DNA from: Rhodobacteraceae bacterium UBA1943
GTDB taxonomy: Bacteria > Pseudomonadota > Alphaproteobacteria > Rhodobacterales > Rhodobacteraceae
NCBI GenBank assembly: GCA_002336845.1
Contig: DDEX01000010.1
Span: 19,851-42,940, forward strand
DNA length: 23,090 nt
Reading direction: 5' to 3'
The stretch's first letter is position 1. Each line of letters begins with the position of its first letter. The notes under the pieces were generated by a model. It ran no database searches, had not been told where the DNA came from, and worked only from the letters and a program-made list of their open reading frames with translations. The translations under genes were made by a program, and so were the position numbers. This document shows positions 6,213 to 12,723 of the stretch, piece after piece.

Positions 6213-8767
6213 GTTGTAATTTTTTCCTCAACCACCTGATCGGCCAGAGCCAGATGCGCCGCCGCCAGGCGCGCCAAAGGCACCCGGAATGGGCTGCAAG
6301 AGACGTAATCGAATCGCTGGCTACGACAAAAAGCGATGGATTCCGGATTGCCGCCGTGTTCACCACAGATGGACAATGTCAGGTCGCCCCGCGTTGCCCG
6401 ACCGCGTTCTGCACCGATGTGCAAAAGCTCTCCAACGCCATCGACGTCAAGAATGTGGAAGGGGTCTTCGGGGAAAACACCCTGGCTGACATAGGTGCCC
6501 ATGAACCGCCCGGCATCGTCGCGCGACAGGCCATAGGTCATCTGGGTCAGGTCATTGGTGCCGAACGACAAGAACGCCGCGTGCTGGGCAATCTCGCCCG
6601 CACGCAGGGCGGCGCGCGGCGTTTCGACCATCACGCCAAGCTTATAGTCGAAATTCACCCCCGACTTCACCCGCACCGCCGCCGCCACGGCATCGACATG
6701 GGTCTTCACCAGCTCCACCTCGCGCCGCGCCGACACCAGGGGGATCATGATCTCGGGCACCACCGGGGCGCCCTTGCGCACCACCTCGACCGTCGCCTCG
6801 AAAATCGCCTGCGCCTGCATGGCATAGATTTCCGGCAGCACCACGCCCAGCCGCACGCCGCGCATTCCCAGCATGGGGTTGAACTCGGTCAGCGCCTCGG
6901 CCCGGCGGATCACATCGGACAGGGGCTTGTCCAGCGCCTCGGCCAGTTCGCGCATCCCCTCACGGTCATGAGGCAGGAACTCGTGCAGCGGCGGGTCGAA
7001 CAGGCGAATGCAGACCGGCAGGCCCGCCATGATCTGAAACAACTGTACAAAGTCGGCCCGCTGCATCGGCAACAGCCGCGCCAGCGCCGCCGCACGGTCC
7101 TTGGGCGTGTCGGCAAAGATCATCTCGCGCATCACCACAAGGCGGTCTTCGTCAAAGAACATATGTTCGGTGCGGCACAGCCCGATGCCTTCGGCCAGGA
7201 ACTGGCGGGCGGTGGCGGCATCGGCGGGCGTGTCGGCATTGGCGCGAATGCCGATGTCGCGCACCTGGTCGGCCCAGCCCAAAAGCTTGCGGAAGCTCTC
7301 GTCCAACGCGGGCGGCAACAGCATCGCCGCGCCAGCCAGAACCTCACCCTTGGTGCCGTCCAGCGTGATCAGGTCGCCTTCGCGGAACACCCTGCCATCC
7401 GCTGCCGTCAGCTTGCGGTCTTTCAGATCCAGCCGCAGGCCAGAGGCCCCCACCACGCAAGGCACCCCAAGGCCCCGGGCGATCACCGCCGCGTGGCTGG
7501 TCACCCCGCCCCGCTCGGTCAGGACGGCGGCGGCAGAGTGCATTCCGCGAATATCCTCTGGCGCGGTCTCACGCCGCACCAGAATGCAAGGCTCACCCCG
7601 TGCGGCACTGGCCTGCGCCGCATCGGAAGAGAACACGATCTTGCCCACAGCGGCCCCCGGACTGGCGGCAATGCCCTGCCCGAACACATCGCGGGCGCCG
7701 CGCGGATCGACCTGTTTGTGCAACAATTCCGACAGCGCCCGCGGTTCGACCCGCAGGATTGCATCGTTCTGGCTGATCACCCCGTCCTCGGCCAGCGCCA
7801 CCGCGATCCGCAGCGCCGCGCGCGAGGACCGCTGCACCTTTATGGCGTCAATCACCGCCAAGTGGCCATCTTCGATGGTGAATTCGATCTGCATTTCCTC
7901 GCGCAGCCGCGCCCGGCAGGCAGCACCATGGCGGACCAGATCGGCAAAAACCTCTGGCGCCAGTTCTTCCAGCGAGGGGCCGCGCTTGTCGCGCGTCAGG
8001 TACAGCGACTGCGCCTCGGTCAGCGCCGCCCTGCCCTGGCTTTGGCCCAGATAACGCCCGGTAACCTGCGGCAGCCCGGTGACGCCATCGACGAACTGGA
8101 TGACGCCCGCGCCCGAAATCCCCTGCCCGATGCCTTGGGCCATGGCCTGCACCACAAGGCCCAGGGCTGCCTCTGCCGGGGCGCCCTTGGCCTGGCGCAG
8201 CAGGCGGGCCGATGTGCCCTCCCACGCGCGGGCCATGGAACGCAGCACCTCGGACAGCTGGCGCGCCGGGTCTTCGGGGAAGGGTTCCTCCATTTCCCGC
8301 TCGTACTGCCGCAGCGCCTCTTTCAGCGCGGCGGCAGAGGGCTTGCCGATTTCGAACATATCGGGGTCAAGCCGGGCGACATGGGTCGAGTAGGATTGCA
8401 CAAAGCGCATATAGATGGTGTCTGCCGCCTCTTGCCCGTGGCGGGCGGCAAGGGCTGCGTGGCGGGCCGCGTTCATGCCGACGTTCAGGATCGTGCCGGG
8501 CCCGCCCCAGTCGGGGTTTTCCGGGCTGGGGCGGATCGAGATCAGCGGCGTCTCGCCGAAATGGGTCAGGATGGCGCGGCTGTCGAACGGATGGCCGGCG
8601 GCGATGGTGCGCACGGTCTGGGCCGGCAGGGCAACGGTGGTGGGCACTGGCATGTCCAGCCGGACCAACCTTTGCAGGCATTTCGCGCGCCAGCCATGCA
8701 ATGCGGGACGGATCTCTGCCGTGGGGGTAACGACCGTGAACTCTGGAATGGGCGAGATTTTCTGCAC
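6203..8767 (-). CDS. Pyruvate phosphate dikinase-like PEP-utilising protein with degenerate ATP-grasp domain
   Basis: 854 residues from a GTG at 8765-8767, supported by AAGGTG just upstream. The order is PPDK-like: N-terminal nucleotide domain (about 1-340), swivelling phospho-His domain with GGVTSHAAVIARGLGVP (His425), and C-terminal PEP/pyruvate barrel with RLFDPPLHEFLP (588-599), GMRG, SFGTNDLTQMTYGLSRDD (734-751) and CGEHGG (Cys801). The nucleotide site is altered. GGKGAN is replaced by GWRAKC near residue 25, and the LQTR motif after FTIEDG is replaced by IDAI (306-309). The aspartate before the conserved Glu295 is Gln. PEP-to-His transfer looks possible, but ATP-driven PEP formation is doubtful, so I withhold the symbol ppdK. 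It lies downstream of glyS but has its own candidate promoter. C-terminal residues are AT-rich. Confidence 0.9.
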   Translation of the reverse strand: MQKISPIPEFTVVTPTAEIRPALHGWRAKCLQRLVRLDMPVPTTVALPAQTVRTIAAGHPFDSRAILTHFGETPLISIRPSPENPDWGGPGTILNVGMNAARHAALAARHGQEAADTIYMRFVQSYSTHVARLDPDMFEIGKPSAAALKEALRQYEREMEEPFPEDPARQLSEVLRSMARAWEGTSARLLRQAKGAPAEAALGLVVQAMAQGIGQGISGAGVIQFVDGVTGLPQVTGRYLGQSQGRAALTEAQSLYLTRDKRGPSLEELAPEVFADLVRHGAACRARLREEMQIEFTIEDGHLAVIDAIKVQRSSRAALRIAVALAEDGVISQNDAILRVEPRALSELLHKQVDPRGARDVFGQGIAASPGAAVGKIVFSSDAAQASAARGEPCILVRRETAPEDIRGMHSAAAVLTERGGVTSHAAVIARGLGVPCVVGASGLRLDLKDRKLTAADGRVFREGDLITLDGTKGEVLAGAAMLLPPALDESFRKLLGWADQVRDIGIRANADTPADAATARQFLAEGIGLCRTEHMFFDEDRLVVMREMIFADTPKDRAAALARLLPMQRADFVQLFQIMAGLPVCIRLFDPPLHEFLPHDREGMRELAEALDKPLSDVIRRAEALTEFNPMLGMRGVRLGVVLPEIYAMQAQAIFEATVEVVRKGAPVVPEIMIPLVSARREVELVKTHVDAVAAAVRVKSGVNFDYKLGVMVETPRAALRAGEIAQHAAFLSFGTNDLTQMTYGLSRDDAGRFMGTYVSQGVFPEDPFHILDVDGVGELLHIGAERGRATRGDLTLSICGEHGGNPESIAFCRSQRFDYVSCSPFRVPLARLAAAHLALADQVVEEKITTKS

Positions 8768-8790
8768 CGCAGCACCTTTTTGTTGGCGGC

Positions 8791-8818
8791 AGGATATACC
8801 GGCCCGGGCGTGGTGCAA
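8791..8818 (-). promoter_or_regulatory. Candidate promoter of the PPDK-like gene
   Basis: On the minus strand TTGCAC (8813-8818) and TATCCT (8791-8796) are separated by 16 bases, a housekeeping-sigma arrangement. A start about seven bases past the -10 would give a leader of roughly 17 bases carrying the AAGGTG ribosome site. This suggests the gene is not solely dependent on read-through from glyS. Confidence 0.45.
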
Positions 8819-8827
8819 GCGGAAAGG

Positions 8828-8920
8828 CCGGGGGCGCTGCCCCCCGCGACAAAGGGGAGCAATTGGAGAACGCCGGGGGCGCTGCCCCCGGACCCCCGGG
8901 ATATTTAGGCCAAGATGAAG
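8828..8920 (+). repeat. Intergenic hairpin repeat, copy 2 (GGATATTT type, doubled hairpin)
   Basis: A perfect 8-bp stem, CCGGGGGC (8873-8880) / GCCCCCGG (8884-8891), is followed by ACCCCCGGGATATTTA and a tail CCAAGATGAAGG that stops just before the glyS stop codon. A second, shorter copy of the hairpin half (CCGGGGGCGCTGCCCCC) lies 45 bases to the left at 8828-8844. The core matches copy 1 (4181-4234), apart from a two-base insertion in copy 1. The element lies immediately downstream of glyS on the opposite sense and is a plausible bidirectional terminator or a mobile palindromic repeat. Confidence 0.6.
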
Positions 8921-8924
8921 GGGG

Positions 8925-11225
8925 TCAGCCTTCCACTTTGGTCAGGTCGGCCACGCCAGAGCAGATCGCGCGGATGCGGTGCAGCAGGTTCAGGCGATTG
9001 CGGCGGGTGATCGGGTTGTCGGCGTTGACCTGTACGGATGTAAAGAAGCCGTCGATAGGCGCGCGCAGGGCGGCCATGGCGGCCATGGCGGCGGGGAAAT
9101 CTTCGGCTTTCATCGCAGGGGTGATGGTGGCTTCGGCGCGGTCGAGCGCGGCGAAGAGGGTGCGTTCTTCGTCGGTCTCGGCGAATTTGGGATCGGCGCC
9201 GAAGGAGTATTCGACGCCGTCCTTCTGTTCGGCCTGAGTCAGAATGTTGTTGGCCCGTTTGAAGCCTTGCAACAGGTTGGTGCCGTCCTCGGTTTTCAGG
9301 AAAGCCGCCAGCGCCTCGGCCCGTTTGACGAGGAGGGTGAGGTCGTCATTGCCCGGCATGGCAAGGCAGGCGTCGATCACATCGTGGCGGATGCCCTGGT
9401 CTTTGAGGAAGACTTTGAGGCGGTCGTGGAAGAAGGAGAGGAGGTCTGGCACCACTGAATACGGAAGTCTCAGCCGATAAACTTCGTTCGCCACATCATT
9501 CCCAGGGATGGTGTGGCTTGAGATGTGGGTTTTGAGTTCTTCATCCGATAGCGGCTCGTTGACGCCCTCGGCAAAAATAGCGCCAACCGGTGCATCACGA
9601 AAAGTCCTACCTACACCTGATATGCGCCGATATTGCCCATCAGGGTAGGTAAACCGAACATACTGGGAAAGTTGTTGTCCTCTATCAAAATAACCTTCGA
9701 GCGCCGAAGAACAAACGAGTGAGAGTGAGCCCCTCAATTTGTTCCCCAGTACCAACCGAATAACCCCTAGCGCCGCCCGGCGCAGGGCGAACGGGTCTTT
9801 GCTCCCGGTCGGCTTCTCATCAATCGCCCAGAAGCCGGTCAGCGTGTCGATCTTGTCGGCCAGCGCCACGGCGACCGAGACGGGGGCGGTGGGCACATCG
9901 TCAGTGGGGCCGAGGGGGGAATAGTGGTCGCGGGCGGCGAAGGCCACGTCATCGCCGAAACCGGCCTGCATGGCGTAATACATGCCCATCAGGCCCTGAA
10001 GCTCGGGGAACTCGCCCACCATGGCAGAGCGCAGGTCGGCCTTGGCATAGCGGGCGGCCTTTTCGGCCACTTCCGGGTCGGCCTTGATCAAGGGGGCGAT
10101 TTCGCGGGCAAGGGCTGCAATACGGGCAATACGTTCTGCCTGACTGCCAAGCCTCAGAAATGCGTTATGAAAAGTCACCGATTTCAGGCCATCCAGCCAT
10201 TCGCCCATGCCCGCCTTGGCCACCCGCAGGTCGTTTTCCCAGAAGAAGCGCGCGTCCGAGAGGCGGGCGGTCAGCACCTTCTGGTTGCCTTTCAGGATCG
10301 TCGCGCCGTGGTCGGTGGTTTCGGTGTTGGCCACCGTGACAAAGCCCTCAATCCGCCCGGTCTTTGGGTTACGGACCGAGAAGAACTTTTGATGTTCCTT
10401 CATCGAGGTTTGCAGCACCTCGGGCGGCAGATGCAGGAAGGCGTCGGCGATGCGGCCCATCAGCGGCACCGGCCATTCGACTAGGCCCGCGACTTCGGTT
10501 AGCAGGCCCTTGTCCTCAACCACCTCCAGCCCGGCGGCGAAGGCGAGGTTCTGCGCGCCCTGCCAGATTGCAGCCTCGCGCTCTGCCGTGTCCAGCATGA
10601 CATGAGCGCGTTTCAGTTTCACGGCGTAATCGTCGAACGAATTGACCGGGAAGCGGCCTTGCGAGAGGAAGCGGTGGCCTTCGGTGGTGTTGCCTGCCGT
10701 GATGCCCTCAACCGACATCGGCACCACATGGGCACCCGTGTCGTCGGACAGAAGGCAGAGGATGGAATGCAGCGGGCGCACCCAGCGCAGGGTGCCGTTG
10801 CCCCAGCGCATCGACTTGGGCCAGGGGAAATTGCGGATCGTGGCTTCCAGCACCTCGGCGATGATCGCGGGGGCGGCGCGGCCGGGCTTTTCGATGACGG
10901 CGAAGAACACTTCGCCCTTCTTGTCGGCGCGGCGTTCAAGCTGCTCCAGCGTAAGGCCGGTCGAGCGCAAAAAGCCTTCGATGGCGGCGGCGGGCGCGGT
11001 GGTGTTCGGGCCTTTGCGTTCCTCCCGCACCGGGCGGCTTTCTGCCGTCAGCCCTTCAATCGCCAGCGTGAGACGGCGGGGGGTAGAGAAGGCACCGGCG
11101 CTGGCATAGGTCAGCCCGGCCTCGACCAGACCATTCGTCACCAGCGACCGCAGATCCTCGCGGGCCTTGGCCTGCATCCGGGCGGGGATTTCTTCCGAGA
11201 AGAGTTCGATCAGAAGGTCGGCCAT
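8925..11225 (-). CDS. glyS: Glycyl-tRNA synthetase beta subunit
   Basis: The beta chain of the alpha2-beta2 glycyl-tRNA synthetase, which carries tRNA-binding functions. It has 766 residues and starts MADLLIELFSEEIPARM, the family's typical opening. It ends in a DALR-like anticodon-binding region (about 690-766) containing PIDGFFTSVQVNADN and RRNRLNLLHRI. The ATG at 11223-11225 follows the upstream stop by a single base, so the two are coupled. It is about 77 residues longer than E. coli GlyS. The excess lies at about residues 497-588, between GVIRLVLGNKL and DLLSFFHDRLKV. That DNA (9481-9720) is about 50% GC by hand count, against 67-72% in two sampled neighbouring lines, and uses otherwise rare codons such as ATA and AGG. 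A second low-GC patch (10141-10180 and around) encodes VTFHNAFLRLGSQ. The frame is continuous, so the gene should be functional. Confidence 0.96.
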   Translation of the reverse strand: MADLLIELFSEEIPARMQAKAREDLRSLVTNGLVEAGLTYASAGAFSTPRRLTLAIEGLTAESRPVREERKGPNTTAPAAAIEGFLRSTGLTLEQLERRADKKGEVFFAVIEKPGRAAPAIIAEVLEATIRNFPWPKSMRWGNGTLRWVRPLHSILCLLSDDTGAHVVPMSVEGITAGNTTEGHRFLSQGRFPVNSFDDYAVKLKRAHVMLDTAEREAAIWQGAQNLAFAAGLEVVEDKGLLTEVAGLVEWPVPLMGRIADAFLHLPPEVLQTSMKEHQKFFSVRNPKTGRIEGFVTVANTETTDHGATILKGNQKVLTARLSDARFFWENDLRVAKAGMGEWLDGLKSVTFHNAFLRLGSQAERIARIAALAREIAPLIKADPEVAEKAARYAKADLRSAMVGEFPELQGLMGMYYAMQAGFGDDVAFAARDHYSPLGPTDDVPTAPVSVAVALADKIDTLTGFWAIDEKPTGSKDPFALRRAALGVIRLVLGNKLRGSLSLVCSSALEGYFDRGQQLSQYVRFTYPDGQYRRISGVGRTFRDAPVGAIFAEGVNEPLSDEELKTHISSHTIPGNDVANEVYRLRLPYSVVPDLLSFFHDRLKVFLKDQGIRHDVIDACLAMPGNDDLTLLVKRAEALAAFLKTEDGTNLLQGFKRANNILTQAEQKDGVEYSFGADPKFAETDEERTLFAALDRAEATITPAMKAEDFPAAMAAMAALRAPIDGFFTSVQVNADNPITRRNRLNLLHRIRAICSGVADLTKVEG

Positions 11226-11226
11226 G

Positions 11227-11703
11227 TCACTCGCCTGCGTCGGGGGAAAGTTGGTGCCAGGCATAGGCCCGGCCATCGGGGAAAACCGCAACAACGCGGT
11301 CAATTTCGGGGGCAATGTTCGATTGCGACAGGAAGGCCAGCGCCTGCCCCTTTTCCAGCGCCTCGCCGATCTCGGCAGCATTAAAGCAACTGAACCAGCT
11401 TGGCCCGTTCAGCGGCACCGCCTTGGGGTAGGCCACATAGGTCTCGGTCAGCATCGCCTGATCCATCGAGGTGTGGAAACAGGCGCGGAACCGCAGGGGC
11501 GAACTGTCGGCGTCGATGCCTTGCACATGGTCGGCGATGATCGGCTCGGGCGTCCGGCCCTCGATCGTCGTCAGCATGATCTCGGCGCCGGGCTTGAAGC
11601 TGGCGTCATGGTAATAGGCGTATTCTTGCAGCCAGTACATCGCCGCGCCTGCCAATAGTGCGATCACCACGATTCCCCCTGCAAGGAACTTGCCCCAGCT
11701 CAT
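11227..11703 (-). CDS. Small membrane-anchored protein between glyQ and glyS (DUF6446-like)
   Basis: 158 residues with an N-terminal transmembrane segment or uncleaved signal anchor (residues about 5-24, FLAGGIVVIALLAGAAMYWL), then a soluble domain probably facing the periplasm. That domain has two cysteines (ACFHTS and FSCFNAAEIGEAL) and a C-terminal VFPDGRAYAWHQL. I recall a Rhodobacteraceae family, DUF6446, at this place in the glyQ-glyS operon, but cannot verify it; no biochemical function is known to me. Its ATG overlaps the glyQ stop by four bases (ATGA at 11700-11703), and its stop is one base from the glyS start. It is therefore tightly embedded and translationally coupled in the synthetase operon. 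The sequence gives no hint of a role in aminoacylation. Confidence 0.85.
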   Translation of the reverse strand: MSWGKFLAGGIVVIALLAGAAMYWLQEYAYYHDASFKPGAEIMLTTIEGRTPEPIIADHVQGIDADSSPLRFRACFHTSMDQAMLTETYVAYPKAVPLNGPSWFSCFNAAEIGEALEKGQALAFLSQSNIAPEIDRVVAVFPDGRAYAWHQLSPDAGE

Positions 11704-12626
11704 GTGTCCATCCCGGCTTCGGTCAGCCGGAAGGCATCGGCGCATTTCTTGGCCAGTGCCCGGACACGGCCGATATAGGCCTGCCGTTCGGTGACCGAAA
11801 TCACCCCCCGCGCATCCAGAAGGTTGAACAGGTGGCTGGCCTTGATCGTCTGGTCATAGGCGGGGTGCGCCATGATGATGCGCTTGCCGGTTTTCGGGTC
11901 ATCCGCCGGAAAGGCCAGCAGACGCTCACACTCTGCCTCGGCGTCCTTGAAATGCTGGAACAGCATCTCGGTCGTGGCGCCGTCAAAGTTGTGTCGGCTG
12001 TATTCTTCCTCGGTCTGGCGGAAGATGTCGCCATAGGTCAGGGCAATGGGCGACTGGGGGTCGTTGAACGGCATGTCCATGACGTGATCCACGCCCAGCA
12101 CATACATCGCCAGACGTTCCAGCCCATAGGTCAACTCACCCGAGACCGGGCGGCAATCATGCCCGCCGACCTGCTGGAAATAGGTGAACTGCGACACTTC
12201 CATGCCGTCACACCAAACCTCCCAGCCCAGACCCCAGGCGCCAAGGGTCGGCGATTCCCAGTCATCCTCGACAAAGCGGATATCGTGCAGGGCCGGGTCC
12301 AGCCCGATCTCGGCCAGCGATCCCAGATACAAAGCCTGCAAATCGGGGGGCGATGGTTTGATGATCACCTGATATTGATAATAGTGCTGCAGGCGGTTCG
12401 GGTTTTCACCATAGCGCCCGTCGGTCGGACGGCGCGAGGGCTGCACATAGGCCGCCGCCCAGGGTTTTGTGCCCAAAGACCGCAGGGTTGTGGCCGGGTG
12501 GAAGGTGCCGGCGCCCACTTCCATGTCATAGGGTTGCAAGACCGCGCAGCCCTTTGTGGCCCAGTAATTCTGAAGCCGCAGGATGATTTCCTGAAACGAG
12601 CGGGGCGCTTTGCGGGTTTCGGCCAT
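11700..12626 (-). CDS. glyQ: Glycyl-tRNA synthetase alpha subunit
   Basis: The catalytic alpha chain of the bacterial alpha2-beta2 glycyl-tRNA synthetase. It activates glycine with ATP and charges tRNA-Gly together with GlyS. It has 308 residues, close to the 303 of E. coli. The class II core is well conserved, with SFQEIILRLQNYWATKGCAVLQPY (10-33), GAGTFHPATTLRSLG (38-52), then the YVQPSRRPTDGRYGENPNRL region (60-79) and QYQVIIKPSP. The start is ATG 12624-12626, preceded by AGAGG. A longer open frame upstream lacks family similarity. It is first in an operon with a small membrane protein and glyS, both overlapping or abutting. Confidence 0.98.
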   Translation of the reverse strand: MAETRKAPRSFQEIILRLQNYWATKGCAVLQPYDMEVGAGTFHPATTLRSLGTKPWAAAYVQPSRRPTDGRYGENPNRLQHYYQYQVIIKPSPPDLQALYLGSLAEIGLDPALHDIRFVEDDWESPTLGAWGLGWEVWCDGMEVSQFTYFQQVGGHDCRPVSGELTYGLERLAMYVLGVDHVMDMPFNDPQSPIALTYGDIFRQTEEEYSRHNFDGATTEMLFQHFKDAEAECERLLAFPADDPKTGKRIIMAHPAYDQTIKASHLFNLLDARGVISVTERQAYIGRVRALAKKCADAFRLTEAGMDT

Positions 12627-12650
12627 GACTGCCTCTTGAAATGCTGCCTC

Positions 12651-12679
12651 TCCATAGGCAAGAGGCGGTAAAGGGTCAA
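12651..12679 (-). promoter_or_regulatory. Candidate glyQ operon promoter
   Basis: On the minus strand TTGACC (12674-12679) and TATGGA (12651-12656) are separated by exactly 17 bases, close to the housekeeping consensus. The predicted start lies about 17-20 bases upstream of the glyQ ATG. The short leader contains AGAGGCAG twice, the second copy serving as ribosome site. There is no room for a long regulatory leader such as a T-box. Confidence 0.55.
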
Positions 12680-12723
12680 TGCGGGGCATGTTTCGCAGGG
12701 GCCACCGAATTTGGGGCAGGTAT

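Noticed and set aside
6254..8908. A very long open frame (about 880 codons) on the plus strand opposite the PPDK-like gene.
   Set aside because: Its translation is rich in His, Arg, Gln and Gly without family motifs, as expected for an antisense frame in high-GC DNA; the minus strand encodes a recognisable protein.
9457..9740. A frameshift or insertion sequence breaking glyS.
   Set aside because: The reading frame is continuous, no transposase or terminal inverted repeats are seen, and the protein resumes family similarity on both sides.
12627..12723. T-box or other tRNA-sensing leader before glyQ.
   Set aside because: The predicted leader is only about 20 bases and has no specifier stem or conserved T-box sequence.
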